Origin: Chitinophagaceae bacterium | GTDB lineage: Bacteria; Bacteroidota; Bacteroidia; Chitinophagales; Chitinophagaceae | Length of the DNA stretch: 64,000 nucleotides | Direction of reading: 5' to 3' | Assembly: GCA_004322425.1 (NCBI GenBank) | Contig: SCVJ01000004.1 | Span: 27,690 to 91,689 of the forward strand | Shown here: positions 35,691 through 45,156 of the stretch, in pieces | Position numbering within the stretch: the stretch's first letter is position 1 | Layout of the letters: each line of letters starts with the position of its first letter | Notes under the pieces: model-generated | Told to the model about the DNA's origin: nothing | Seen by the model: only the letters and a program-made list of their open reading frames with translations | The model's database searches: none | Program-made: the position numbers and the translations under genes

Positions 35691-36212
35691 ATGAAAATAG
35701 TATTGGTCATCCTCTTTCTAACTACACTAAACACTTACGCGCAAGATTGTCAGCTTAAGGATGAAAAAGATCGATATAACCAAGGCACAAGAATTACTAC
35801 GGGATTTAAATCGATAGGAGTGGGAAGCGATAAATTTTTATTTTCCGTTTCAGCAGATAAAACCGAAGTAGATATTTTTTTTGTATTGGAAAAATCAGCT
35901 CTTTGTTTTAATGAATTTTCCAGAGCTATGATACAATTTGAAAAAAGACAAAAAGGATCTTTTAGAAATGGAGGAACGACAAACTGCAAAGGATTTTTTC
36001 ATTTTATTTTTCCAAATCAACAAAATTTGAATGCCAATTTGAATAATCTTTCTTTTAAAAAAATAGAAAACATTCAGTTTACTGGTAACGAAAATGAAAA
36101 AAAAATAATTACGATTCAACCCAAAGATCAATCCATCATTCTTGAGTCTGTGGCTTGTATCTTGTCAGAACTGGAAAAACTTAGGGTTGATACATGGAAG
36201 CCCCATCGCTAA
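35691..36212 (+). CDS. Exported protein of unknown function
   Basis: A 173-residue protein with a clear signal peptide (MKIVLVILFLTTLNTYAQ) and four cysteines in the mature part, suggesting disulphides. Features are a KIENIQFTG segment and a C-terminal IILESVACILSELEKL helix. I do not recognise a family. It is probably co-transcribed with yggS. An AGTAGA-gatt-TCTACT hairpin (36214-36229) follows the stop codon directly and may help to end the transcript, though no T-run follows. Confidence 0.65.
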   Translation: MKIVLVILFLTTLNTYAQDCQLKDEKDRYNQGTRITTGFKSIGVGSDKFLFSVSADKTEVDIFFVLEKSALCFNEFSRAMIQFEKRQKGSFRNGGTTNCKGFFHFIFPNQQNLNANLNNLSFKKIENIQFTGNENEKKIITIQPKDQSIILESVACILSELEKLRVDTWKPHR

Positions 36213-36252
36213 TAGTAGAGATTTCTACTTTGGATAGCTTTCTATTATAATG

Positions 36253-36260
36253 TAAATTCG
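36253..36260 (+). promoter_or_regulatory. Possible -7 element for glnS (TTCG variant)
   Basis: TAAATTCG resembles TAnnTTTG with the third T replaced by C, the same variant as before groES and nusB. It is 23 bases before the glnS ATG. Confidence 0.35.
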
Positions 36261-36283
36261 CGTCTATCAAAGGATTTACAACG

Positions 36284-37972
36284 ATGATAGTCGATAATTC
36301 ACCAAATCAAAAGAGTCTTAATTTTTTAGAAGAAATTATTCAATCAGATTTAAGCGCTGGAAAGTATAAATCAATCCTCACAAGATTTCCTCCAGAGCCA
36401 AATGGTTATTTGCATATTGGTCATGCCAAAAGTATTTGTTTGAACTTTGGCTTAGGATTACATTTCGGCGGGAAAACCAATCTTCGTTTTGATGACACGA
36501 ATCCTGTTACTGAAGATACAGAATACGTTGAAAGCATTAAAGAAGATATTCGGTGGTTGGGTTTTCAATGGGCTAATGAGTTTTATGCTTCTGATTATTT
36601 TGAACAAATATTTCAATTTGCTATAAAACTTATAGAAAATGGACTGGCTTATGTAGATGATTCAACTTCGGAAGAAATTGCAATGCAAAAAGGAACTCCG
36701 ACTCAGTCTGGCTCACGCAATAAATATTCAGAAAGAACTGTTGAAGAAAATCTGAAATTATTTAATGATATGCGTGCTGGAAAATTTAAGGATGGCGAAA
36801 AAGTACTTCGTGCAAAAATTGATATGAGTAGTTCAAATATGTTGATGCGGGATCCAATTCTTTACCGCATAAAACATGCACATCATCACCGTACGGGTAA
36901 TGATTGGTGTATATATCCCATGTATGATTTTGCACATGGACAAAGTGATTCTCTTGAAAATATCACTCACTCTATTTGTACTTTGGAGTTTATTCAACAT
37001 CGTGAATTATATGATTGGTGTATTAATAAGTTAGCAATTTTCCCATCTCAACAGTTTGAATTTGCTCGCTTGAATATTTCCTATACCGTAATGAGCAAAC
37101 GGAAATTATTGGAATTAGTTAACGAAAATTATGTGAATGGATGGGACGATCCAAGAATGCCTACTATCTCTGGATTGAGAAGGAGAGGTTATACACCAGT
37201 GAGTATTCGTGATTTTTGTGAAAAAATTGGAGTGGCAAAACGTGAAAATTTAATTGATGTGGGATTATTAGAATTCTGTGTTCGGGAACATTTGAATAAA
37301 ATTGCTGAAAGACGAATGGTGGTTTTTGATCCTATAAAAGTTGTGATTACGAATTATGAAGTTGCTACTCAAAACGAGGAGAGTTTGTTTTTAACTACTG
37401 AAAATAATCCAGAAGATCCGCATGCGGGAAGTAGAAAAATTTCTTTTGGGAAGGAAATTTTTATTGAACGAAATGATTTTATGGAAAATCCACCAAAAAA
37501 ATATTTTCGATTAGCACCTGGACAAATGGTTAGGTTAAAATCTGCTTTCATTATCAAATGTGACGAAGTAATAAAAAATGAACATGGAGAAATTACTGAG
37601 TTGAGATGTACCTATTTCCCTGAAAGTAAAAGTGGTAGCGATGTTTCGGGTTTGCAAGTGAAGGGAACAATACATTGGGTAAATGCAAATGAAAATATTG
37701 CAATAGAAGTAAGAGAATACGACAGATTATTCAAAGTAGAAAATCCTGCCAAAGAAGAAGGCGATTTTAAAACATATATTAATATTGATTCACTAAAAAC
37801 TGTAAAAGGGTTTGCAGAAAAATCTTTAAATGAAGTTTCTAGCAATGAGAGATTTCAATTTCTACGAAAAGGATTTTATTGTTTGGACAAAGATTCTTCT
37901 AAAGATAAATTAATCTTTAATCGAACTGTTACATTGAAAGATGGTTGGGCAAAAGATGCAAAGAAAAATTGA
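36284..37972 (+). CDS. glnS: Glutamine--tRNA ligase
   Basis: A 562-residue class I aminoacyl-tRNA synthetase. The HIGH box is in PPEPNGYLHIGHAKSICLNFG and the KMSKS box is YTVMSKRKLL. FDDTNPVTEDTEYVESIKEDIRWLGF and the anticodon-binding beta-barrels (DPIKVVITNYE..., RLAPGQMVRLKSAFIIKCDE) are those of GlnRS, not GluRS. Having GlnRS means that glutaminyl-tRNA is made directly. It is convergent with the membrane protein gene at 38 kb; an AGCT..GCAA-ctt-TTGC-AGCT hairpin spans the 27-base gap. Confidence 0.96.
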   Translation: MIVDNSPNQKSLNFLEEIIQSDLSAGKYKSILTRFPPEPNGYLHIGHAKSICLNFGLGLHFGGKTNLRFDDTNPVTEDTEYVESIKEDIRWLGFQWANEFYASDYFEQIFQFAIKLIENGLAYVDDSTSEEIAMQKGTPTQSGSRNKYSERTVEENLKLFNDMRAGKFKDGEKVLRAKIDMSSSNMLMRDPILYRIKHAHHHRTGNDWCIYPMYDFAHGQSDSLENITHSICTLEFIQHRELYDWCINKLAIFPSQQFEFARLNISYTVMSKRKLLELVNENYVNGWDDPRMPTISGLRRRGYTPVSIRDFCEKIGVAKRENLIDVGLLEFCVREHLNKIAERRMVVFDPIKVVITNYEVATQNEESLFLTTENNPEDPHAGSRKISFGKEIFIERNDFMENPPKKYFRLAPGQMVRLKSAFIIKCDEVIKNEHGEITELRCTYFPESKSGSDVSGLQVKGTIHWVNANENIAIEVREYDRLFKVENPAKEEGDFKTYINIDSLKTVKGFAEKSLNEVSSNERFQFLRKGFYCLDKDSSKDKLIFNRTVTLKDGWAKDAKKN

Positions 37973-37999
37973 GAAGTGAGAGCTTTGCAACTTTTGCAG

Positions 38000-39244
38000 C
38001 TATTTAAACCCAAAAATAAATGGGAAAACAAAGATTACTATCATTGTCCAAATACTATAAACTGTTAGGTATTTCGAAATTGTTTTTTCTACCTCCTCTA
38101 TTTCACACTTCTTTTTTATTACTTTAAAAAGGTTGAATGTTACTAAAAGTAGATTTGTGAAGATTAATAAATTGCCTCCCAATACTGCTAATCGGTTGGG
38201 TGTGATTCCCCCCAATTCAAAAATTCTAAATAATATAGCAGATAGAGCAATTCCGTTAACGATAATAGTAACGAATGATAATAGAAAGAGAAAAATAAAT
38301 TCTGTCTGACTCGATTTTGTTTTTGAAGTTTCAGCAATTGAAAAGAAAATTATTGCCATTACGCCAATGAGCATAGCATTAAAAAGCATAAGAAAATCTC
38401 TGTCATTGTAAAGATCCTTTCCTGAAAAAATTACTGCAACCAAATAGGCAACAAGTGTAATTAAAACAAGTGGGCAAAATAGTTTAGCAATTACAGGCGA
38501 TACTCTATTAATTAGTTGAGGATTTGATTGCGTGATAAATGTGCTAAGAAGTGGAGCTGCAGCCAAACCAAAAACAATCACATATTCAGTATAAAATGTT
38601 TCAATTTTAAAACCTAGTAATTCAAAAAGTCCGATTGATAAACCGGTTAAAAGTCCTCCTGAAATTAATAGAAGTCCTGTTAATATTAAAAAGTCACCAT
38701 TGAATTTTAGAAAATCAATACGTTTTTGATCATTGCTAAGTTTTCCTCCAACAAATGCAAATCCTAAAATTGTCCAAAGGAATAAGGGCAAATGAATGCA
38801 AGCCAGCTTTAAAGTGTCGCTATTATTATTGGGTAATAAGTTTATGAAAATCAATGCCAATAAAGTGACAATTGATATAATTAAAAGTTTCTTGGGAAGA
38901 AGTTTAGTCTTCCATGAAAAATAGATTGTCAAAAGTGGGAATACAATAAAACTCACATTTCTTTGATAGAAAGATTCTTCAGGAATATTAAATAGCAAGG
39001 GAAACTTGGCAATGATACCGGCTAGCAGCGAAGCTATAATTACAAAAGTCAATTCATTTTTACTTCCCCAAGAAATTTCTTGATTTGTATAATTCAGTCT
39101 TTCGTTCCAGAAATTTGCAATTGGTTTTTCTTTAATTTCTGGATATAATAAGGAAAACTCTTTTTTAAAAATTGTCGAATTGTCTTGGTATAATTTTTCG
39201 AGCTGCTTGGAATTTTCAATGTTGGCTAGAATTTCTTCTCTCAT
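38000..39244 (-). CDS. Polytopic membrane protein, DUF4153-like
   Basis: A 414-residue protein with about ten membrane helices after an approximately 70-residue soluble N-terminal part (MREEILANIENSKQLEKLYQDNSTIFKKEFSLLYPEI). The overall plan and the segment FIVFPLLTIYFSWKTK resemble DUF4153 proteins of Bacteroidota, whose function is unknown. No catalytic motifs stand out. It lies 28 bases downstream of the methylmalonyl-CoA mutase gene on the same strand, but a shared function is not implied. Confidence 0.65.
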   Translation of the reverse strand: MREEILANIENSKQLEKLYQDNSTIFKKEFSLLYPEIKEKPIANFWNERLNYTNQEISWGSKNELTFVIIASLLAGIIAKFPLLFNIPEESFYQRNVSFIVFPLLTIYFSWKTKLLPKKLLIISIVTLLALIFINLLPNNNSDTLKLACIHLPLFLWTILGFAFVGGKLSNDQKRIDFLKFNGDFLILTGLLLISGGLLTGLSIGLFELLGFKIETFYTEYVIVFGLAAAPLLSTFITQSNPQLINRVSPVIAKLFCPLVLITLVAYLVAVIFSGKDLYNDRDFLMLFNAMLIGVMAIIFFSIAETSKTKSSQTEFIFLFLLSFVTIIVNGIALSAILFRIFELGGITPNRLAVLGGNLLIFTNLLLVTFNLFKVIKKKCEIEEVEKTISKYLTVYSIWTMIVIFVFPFIFGFK

Positions 39245-39272
39245 CTTGATTTGTATTTGATTAGTGATTTAT

Positions 39273-40832
39273 TTATTTATATTCTCCAAAAACTTTTCGT
39301 AAAGCATCTGAAATTTCTCCTAAAGTACAATTATTTTCAACCGCTTCTATTACATACGGCATCAAGTTTTCTTCAGTCTTTGCTTTTTCAGATAATTGAG
39401 AAAGCAATTTAGATACTTTATCATTATCGCGATGCTTTTTTAATGTTAAAATTTTTTCAATTTGAATATTTCTAATTTCATCTTTGATGGTTGGAGATCC
39501 TTGGGATACTTCTTCTTGTGTTTGAAATTTGTTTAAGCCAACAATAATTTTTTCACCTGTTTCTATTTTTTTCTGATACTCATAAGCACTATGTGCAATT
39601 TCGTTTTGCATAAAACCGGTTTCAATTGCATTGACGCTTCCACCTAATGCGTCTATTTTTTCTATCAATTTCAGTGCTTCCATTTCTATTTCTGTAGTAA
39701 GCGATTCAATAAAATAGGAGCCAGCTAATGGATCGGAGCAATCGGCAACACCTGTTTCAAATGCAATAATCTGTTGGGTGCGAAGAGCAATTTTGGCAGC
39801 TTCTTCCGAAGGTAAACTAAGGGCTTCGTCGTATCCATTGGTATGCAATGATTGAGTGCCTCCAAGTACAGCTGCCAAGGTTTGAATTGTTACTCGAGAT
39901 ATATTATTCAGTGGTTGTTGTGCAGTTAACGTGCTTCCTCCTGTTTGTGTGTGAAAACGAAGCATTGTGGCTTTGGGATCGGTTGCTCCCAAATCTTTCA
40001 TAATAGTTGCCCATAATTTTCTTGCAGCTCTAAACTTTGCAATTTCTTCAAACAAATTATTATGAGCATTAAAAAAGAAAGAAAGCCTTTTCCCAAATAC
40101 ATTAATATCTAAACCTTTTTTTTGTGCAGCCTTCACGTATGCTTTTCCATTACTCAGCGTAAAAGCAATTTCTTGCACAGCAGTACTTCCAGCTTCACGA
40201 ATGTGATAACCAGAAATTGAGATGGTATTCCATTTTGGAAGTTCCTGACTACACCATTCAAAAATATCGGTAACAATTCGTAACGAAGGTTTTGGAGGAT
40301 AGATATAAGTTCCCCGCGCAGCATATTCTTTTAAAATATCGTTTTGAATTGTTCCTGAAATTTTTTGTAAGTCAGCGCCTTGTTGTTTTGCCATTGCTAC
40401 ATAAAATGCAAGTAGAATAAATCCGGTGGCATTAATTGTCATTGAAGTACTAACATTTTCTAATGGAATTCCTTTGAAAAGTGTTTTCATGTCTTCAAGA
40501 GAATCTATTGCCACACCTACTTTTCCAACTTCTCCTTCAGCCAACGGATGATCGCTGTCGTAACCAATTTGTGTTGGTAAGTCAAATGCAACACTTAATC
40601 CATTTACACCTTGTGATAATAAATAATGATATCGCTTGTTGCTTTCTTCTGCAGTAGAAAATCCTGCATATTGTCTCATCGTCCATAACTTTCCACGATA
40701 CATATCTTTTTGAATGCCTCGAGTAAATGGGAATTCACCAGGTTGTTCCAAGTTTTGTTTACAATCAGTTTGAGAATAAACAGGTTTGATTTCTATTCCT
40801 GAATCGGTGTATTTTTTCAAATCATTTTTCAT
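39273..40832 (-). CDS. Methylmalonyl-CoA mutase, catalytic (large) subunit without B12 domain
   Basis: A 519-residue acyl-CoA mutase TIM barrel that ends before the cobalamin-binding domain (no DxHxxG motif), so it needs a separate B12 subunit. Substrate-selecting residues are Y55 ([10 protein letters not shown]) and R173 ([10 protein letters not shown]), 118 residues apart as in methylmalonyl-CoA mutase; isobutyryl-CoA mutases have Phe and Gln there. It would interconvert succinyl-CoA and methylmalonyl-CoA. Other blocks are [15 protein letters not shown] and [17 protein letters not shown]. Its start overlaps the preceding small gene by 4 bases (ATGA), indicating coupled translation. Confidence 0.88.
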   Translation of the reverse strand: MKNDLKKYTDSGIEIKPVYSQTDCKQNLEQPGEFPFTRGIQKDMYRGKLWTMRQYAGFSTAEESNKRYHYLLSQGVNGLSVAFDLPTQIGYDSDHPLAEGEVGKVGVAIDSLEDMKTLFKGIPLENVSTSMTINATGFILLAFYVAMAKQQGADLQKISGTIQNDILKEYAARGTYIYPPKPSLRIVTDIFEWCSQELPKWNTISISGYHIREAGSTAVQEIAFTLSNGKAYVKAAQKKGLDINVFGKRLSFFFNAHNNLFEEIAKFRAARKLWATIMKDLGATDPKATMLRFHTQTGGSTLTAQQPLNNISRVTIQTLAAVLGGTQSLHTNGYDEALSLPSEEAAKIALRTQQIIAFETGVADCSDPLAGSYFIESLTTEIEMEALKLIEKIDALGGSVNAIETGFMQNEIAHSAYEYQKKIETGEKIIVGLNKFQTQEEVSQGSPTIKDEIRNIQIEKILTLKKHRDNDKVSKLLSQLSEKAKTEENLMPYVIEAVENNCTLGEISDALRKVFGEYK

Positions 40833-41332
40833 TGCATCAATTTTCTTGCTTCATAATTTAAAGCGTCCAAAACAATAATATGAAGTGCATTTTTGTCCTG
40901 CTTTAATATTATTTCTAATAAAAGTTTGTTTAGTTCAAACGCTTTTGCATGAGTTGTCAAAGTTTGTGCTACTTGATTTATGATGAGCATATTTTGATCT
41001 TTTAGTTTTTGAATGGATTGCCAAGAGGAAGGCTTAACATAAATTTGTTGAGAGCAATTGTATTCAAATTCTTGTTTGATATGAGACAGTAAAAGCAGTT
41101 GCATTTCCTTAGCCGATAAATCGGGATTATTTATTCTGCTTACCAAATTTGGAATGGCAATTCGCTCTGCCAATACCACTAATCGCTCATAAGCTTGTAA
41201 TTGGAGTGGCTTTGTAGAAAATGAGGATTCTTTTTTTTGTGGTTTAATTTTAAGGTTCCAATTATAGATGATAAAAAAAGAAAGAGCCAGTGAGAAGGCG
41301 GCTAAAATAAAAGCGAAAGCAGAAAAATCCAT
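40829..41332 (-). CDS. Small membrane-anchored protein upstream of methylmalonyl-CoA mutase
   Basis: A 167-residue protein with one N-terminal membrane helix ([20 protein letters not shown]), a basic linker and a helical C-terminal domain ([57 protein letters not shown]). I do not recognise a named family, though the pattern looks conserved in Bacteroidota. Its stop overlaps the start of the mutase gene by 4 bases, so the two are translated together. Whether it helps the mutase or the arrangement is accidental is unknown. Confidence 0.7.
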   Translation of the reverse strand: MDFSAFAFILAAFSLALSFFIIYNWNLKIKPQKKESSFSTKPLQLQAYERLVVLAERIAIPNLVSRINNPDLSAKEMQLLLLSHIKQEFEYNCSQQIYVKPSSWQSIQKLKDQNMLIINQVAQTLTTHAKAFELNKLLLEIILKQDKNALHIIVLDALNYEARKLMQ

Positions 41333-41411
41333 ACGTACTTTTTATAGGAGTAAAAATACAGCAAGTTAATTTTCTTTCCCGAAATAGATAATAGCTTAAA
41401 TCCCGAAGTTG

Positions 41412-41419
41412 TAGTTTTG
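41412..41419 (+). promoter_or_regulatory. -7 promoter element for the IscA-type gene
   Basis: TAGTTTTG matches TAnnTTTG and lies 16 bases before the ATG at 41436. Confidence 0.5.
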
Positions 41420-41435
41420 TATATAATTCTAGAAA

Positions 41436-41780
41436 ATGGAAATTTTAAACAAAACACCTGTTCAATTAACAGAAGGAGCCATAAAGGAAGTGAAGCGATT
41501 AATTTCTCAAGAAGGTTTTGATGCTTCTCAGTTTTTACGCGTAGGTGTAAAAGGTGGTGGCTGTTCTGGCATGACGTATGTAATTGGTTTCGATAAAAAA
41601 GACGAAAATGACGATTTTTTTGAAGTTGAAGGAATCTCTTGTATTATTAATAAATCACATATTCTTTATCTTGCTGATATGGAAATTAACTGGGAAGAAG
41701 GATTGAATAATCGTGGATTTACTTTCAAAAATCCAAATGCAAGTTCTACTTGCGGCTGCGGAACTTCATTTGCAGTTTAA
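41436..41780 (+). CDS. HesB/IscA/ErpA-family iron-sulphur carrier
   Basis: A 114-residue A-type carrier that passes iron-sulphur clusters to target proteins. The three conserved cysteines are in KGGGCSGMTY and the C-terminal STCGCGTSF. Core elements VQLTEGAIKEVKRLI, LRVGVKGGGCSG and GFTFKNPNASSTCGCG are complete. The SUF/ISC genes are not nearby, so it is a stand-alone gene, followed by a hairpin that probably ends the transcript and is shared with the convergent secDF. Confidence 0.93.
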   Translation: MEILNKTPVQLTEGAIKEVKRLISQEGFDASQFLRVGVKGGGCSGMTYVIGFDKKDENDDFFEVEGISCIINKSHILYLADMEINWEEGLNNRGFTFKNPNASSTCGCGTSFAV

Positions 41781-41805
41781 CTTTTAGCACAAAATTATTT
41801 AATAG

Positions 41806-41833
41806 AAAATGCCTCTCTTTTGAAAGGCATTTT
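41806..41833 (+). terminator. Probable terminator after the IscA-type gene
   Basis: AAAATGCCT and AGGCATTTT form a 9-bp stem around a 10-base loop. It ends in four T on the plus strand and starts with four A, so it could work on both strands for the convergent iscA and secDF genes. The short T-run makes it moderate. Confidence 0.55.
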
Positions 41834-41868
41834 GCGTATCGGAATCTTAATTTTTATTTTTTGTGAAT

Positions 41869-44800
41869 CTAAACAAGACCAGCTTCACCAAGTGGTTTGT
41901 TTTTTGCTAAATCAACAAGTATAGGCGCCGCAACAAAAATTGAAGAATAAGTACCTGTAACAACTCCAATTAACATTGCAAATGCAAATCCTCGCGTTAC
42001 TTCTCCACCAAAAATGAATAATATTAAAATGGTAAGAAATACAGTAAGAGAAGTCATTATGGTTCTACTAAGTGTATCGTTAATAGCTCTGTTGATAATG
42101 GTTTCTTTTGTAGCACCTTTCAGATTTCGACTGTATTCACGAATCCTATCAAATACAATTACTGTATCATTCATTGAAAAACCAATAACTGTAAGTATGG
42201 CTGCAATAAAATGCTGATCCAGTTCAAGTGGGAAAGGAACAATATTTTTCAAAAATGAAAATGCAGCGAGAGTTACCAATACATCATGTAACAACGCAAT
42301 AATAGTACCCGCAGAATATCTCCAATCGCGGAAACGAATAAAAATATAAATAGAAATAATTAGTAAAGACCAAAAAGTAGCCCACTTAGCACCCGATTTC
42401 AAATCGTCTGAAATGGTGGGTAGTACTGTTTTTGAGCCTAATTTATAATCAGTAACAAATTCTTCGAAACTGATAGCGGGGATATGATTTTTTAATCCTT
42501 CAAATAGTTTTCTTTCTACTTGCACTTGCACTCCATCGCTTGGATCATTTATTAAATAAGATGTAGTAATGTCAAGTTGATTGTCAAGCCCAATAGTTTT
42601 GATAATAGGATTTTCTCCAAAAGATTTTTCGACATCTTTTCGTACTTGTTCTACATCAAGTGTTTTTCCTTTTTCAAATTGAATAACAAAACTGCGTCCT
42701 CCTTTAAATTCAACTCCTTGATGGAAACCATTGAATATAGCAGCAACACCTAATAGCAATACGGCAACGGAAATTCCATAGGCATATTTACGATATTCGA
42801 TAAATTTAAAATTTGCTTGTTTGAAAATGCTTTTGCTGATTCCTGTAAAATATTGAAGATGACGTTGTTTACCGGTAAACCAATTTGTTACCCAACGGCT
42901 CACCAAAATACCACAAAAAAGAGACAGAAGAATTCCCAATATTTGTGTAGTGGCAAATCCTTTTACAGGCCCCAAACCAAAATAAAATAAAATGATTGCC
43001 GTAAGTAAAGTGGTTACGTGGGCATCCAATACTGGCGGCAACGAACGACGATAGCCTTCATTTATAGCAAGTTGATATCCTTTGCCTCGAGTTAATTCTT
43101 CTTTTATCCTCTCATAAATAATTACGTTTGTATCCACAGCCATACCAATGGTTAATACTAAACCTGCAATACCTGGAGCAGTAAGCGTAGCTCCAAGTCC
43201 GGCTAAAACTCCTACGGTAAAAAGTAAGTTAAGTATAAGAGCAATATTGGCTATCCAACCGCTTGTGTTATAATAAACAAGCATTAGTAAAAAGATAATA
43301 ATAAAAGAAATTGAAAATGCTTTAAGACCTCCGTTAATTGCATCGGCACCCAACGTTGGACCCACTACTTGATCTTGAACAATCTTTGCCGGAGCGGGTA
43401 GCTTTCCTGCTTTCAAAATATTTGCTAAATCTTGTGCTTCTTCAATTGTAAAATTTCCACGGATTTGAGATCTGCCTCCTTCAATTTTTTCGTCTGCAAC
43501 AGGAGCTGAGTAAACTACATCATCCAACACAATTGCTATAGGAACCGATTTTTGAGCACTCTTTTCAGTTAATGTTGCCCAATCACTTCCGCCTTTCGGA
43601 CTCATAGTCATTTCAACAATTGGGTTACCAGTTATCTGCTCAAAATCCTGACTAGCTGAAGTAACTGCATCACCTTCTAAAGGAGCTTTATCTGCACCAT
43701 ATGTTTTTATTGCATAAAGTGGAACAAATTCATTTTTCTTTCCTGTAATATTATCACTTTCAGCAATTCCATAATAAAATCTAATATCTGCAGGTAACTT
43801 ACCTATTATTCCATCCAAATTAAGAATGCCTCTCAAAGTGGCGGTATCTTTAATTGGAACATAACCCAAAGCTGCTGGATAACTTACTTTTCCAGTAGTT
43901 GGATTTTGATACGGCGATACGAATTGAATATACTCTCCAAGAGATCGTTTCTTCTTTGTACTAGCAGTATCGGAAGTGGATTTACTTCCAGCGATAATAT
44001 CTGAAAGTTTATCGGAAGATTTTTTTGAAGTAGTATCAATTTGATTTACAGTAGTTGCACTATCAATGGTAGCAGTTGTGCCACTCATAATATCATTAAA
44101 AGCCTGATCGGCTTGCAACAGAGAGGCATCGAGCTCGGCAATATTGTACACTTCCCAAAATTGTAAGTTAGCAGAAGCTTGCAAATATTTTCTTACTCTT
44201 TCTTCGTCATCAATACCCGGAAGTTCAACCGTGATAATTCCTTTTCCTTCTTCAAGGCTAATATTAGGTTGTGCTACACCAAACTGATCGATACGACTAC
44301 GCAACACTCTAAATGTTCTATTAACGGCTTCTCCAGCTTCTTTGCGAACTAATTCAAGAACTTTTGTATCGTTTGCATCAATTGCAATTTGATCTTGGTT
44401 GGCAGCAGAAAACAATCCTGCCAATTTCCCTTCGCCAGCTATTTTTTTATATTCATCATAGAATAATGAAATAAAATCAGCATCGCTATTTGCTTTTTGT
44501 TTATTAGCATTTTCTAATGCTTTAGTAAACAGAGGGTCTTTTGAGTTATTACTCATCGAACGAAGCAAACCAGTTAGTTCAACTTCCATCGTTACGTTCA
44601 CGCCTCCTTGCAAGTCTAATCCAAGGTTTAATTCAGATTCTTTTGATTTTCGATAACTATGACCGAACCAAGTAATTTTTGTGTCTTTAGTACTATCGAG
44701 TAACTGTTTTACACGATTTTTATAAATGCTACTAAGTCCATCGGGATATTTTTCTGGTGAATCATATTTTTTGGCATCAGGATAAGTGGCATTCATAAAT

Positions 44801-44922
44801 TGCTGGGCACTTGCTTCCATCTTACTTTCATGTTTGTTTACAAACCAAGTAAATGAAAGAAGGAAAACTGAATACACTATCAATAGTATAGTAAAAAAGC
44901 GGACCAATCCTTTCAGTTGCAT
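41869..44922 (-). CDS. secDF: Protein translocase SecDF fusion
   Basis: A 1017-residue fusion of SecD (about 1-690) and SecF (about 700-1017), each an RND-type unit with six membrane helices. SecD shows LGLDLQGGVNVTMEVEL, RIDQFGVAQPNISLEEGKGIITVELPG and the helical block GLVLTIGMAVDTNVIIYERIKEEL. SecF shows FKGGRSFVIQFEKGK and FSMNDTVIVFDRIREYSR. It uses proton flow to help proteins leave SecYEG on the periplasmic side. A Ser/Thr/Lys-rich insert (around residues 280-320, TSKKSSDKLSDIIAGSKSTSDTASTKKK) lies in the first periplasmic domain. yajC is nearby but in another operon. Confidence 0.95.
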   Translation of the reverse strand: MQLKGLVRFFTILLIVYSVFLLSFTWFVNKHESKMEASAQQFMNATYPDAKKYDSPEKYPDGLSSIYKNRVKQLLDSTKDTKITWFGHSYRKSKESELNLGLDLQGGVNVTMEVELTGLLRSMSNNSKDPLFTKALENANKQKANSDADFISLFYDEYKKIAGEGKLAGLFSAANQDQIAIDANDTKVLELVRKEAGEAVNRTFRVLRSRIDQFGVAQPNISLEEGKGIITVELPGIDDEERVRKYLQASANLQFWEVYNIAELDASLLQADQAFNDIMSGTTATIDSATTVNQIDTTSKKSSDKLSDIIAGSKSTSDTASTKKKRSLGEYIQFVSPYQNPTTGKVSYPAALGYVPIKDTATLRGILNLDGIIGKLPADIRFYYGIAESDNITGKKNEFVPLYAIKTYGADKAPLEGDAVTSASQDFEQITGNPIVEMTMSPKGGSDWATLTEKSAQKSVPIAIVLDDVVYSAPVADEKIEGGRSQIRGNFTIEEAQDLANILKAGKLPAPAKIVQDQVVGPTLGADAINGGLKAFSISFIIIFLLMLVYYNTSGWIANIALILNLLFTVGVLAGLGATLTAPGIAGLVLTIGMAVDTNVIIYERIKEELTRGKGYQLAINEGYRRSLPPVLDAHVTTLLTAIILFYFGLGPVKGFATTQILGILLSLFCGILVSRWVTNWFTGKQRHLQYFTGISKSIFKQANFKFIEYRKYAYGISVAVLLLGVAAIFNGFHQGVEFKGGRSFVIQFEKGKTLDVEQVRKDVEKSFGENPIIKTIGLDNQLDITTSYLINDPSDGVQVQVERKLFEGLKNHIPAISFEEFVTDYKLGSKTVLPTISDDLKSGAKWATFWSLLIISIYIFIRFRDWRYSAGTIIALLHDVLVTLAAFSFLKNIVPFPLELDQHFIAAILTVIGFSMNDTVIVFDRIREYSRNLKGATKETIINRAINDTLSRTIMTSLTVFLTILILFIFGGEVTRGFAFAMLIGVVTGTYSSIFVAAPILVDLAKNKPLGEAGLV

Positions 44923-45002
44923 ACGAGTAGTTTTCTTTTTTGTCCTTTTGGAGGCTACAATTTTGTATCCAACAAGCGGATTTTAATTTTTTTAAAGAGC
45001 GG

Positions 45003-45010
45003 CAAAGATA
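45003..45010 (-). promoter_or_regulatory. -7 promoter element for secDF
   Basis: The minus strand reads TATCTTTG, a perfect TAnnTTTG match, 80 bases upstream of the secDF ATG. The implied leader of about 75 bases contains no obvious strong hairpin. Confidence 0.5.
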
Positions 45011-45112
45011 ATGGTTTCGAGCAGAAAAAGTGGCTAAATTGGAGGTAACAAATCCTTTTCAATTTTTTATTTGGTACTCATGAAATTCGTCATTGTTAAC
45101 TTATGTTTTAAT

Positions 45113-45120
45113 TACATTTG
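45113..45120 (+). promoter_or_regulatory. -7 promoter element for the aminotransferase gene
   Basis: TACATTTG matches TAnnTTTG and lies 36 bases before the ATG at 45157. Confidence 0.5.
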
Positions 45121-45156
45121 TTGCGTTAAAAAAGATCCTCAAATAGTACTTTCAAT

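Noticed and set aside
37981-38001. AGCTttGCAA-ctt-TTGCAGCT hairpin between glnS and the DUF4153-like gene
   Set aside because: It is interrupted and has no T-run on either strand, so only mentioned in the glnS entry.
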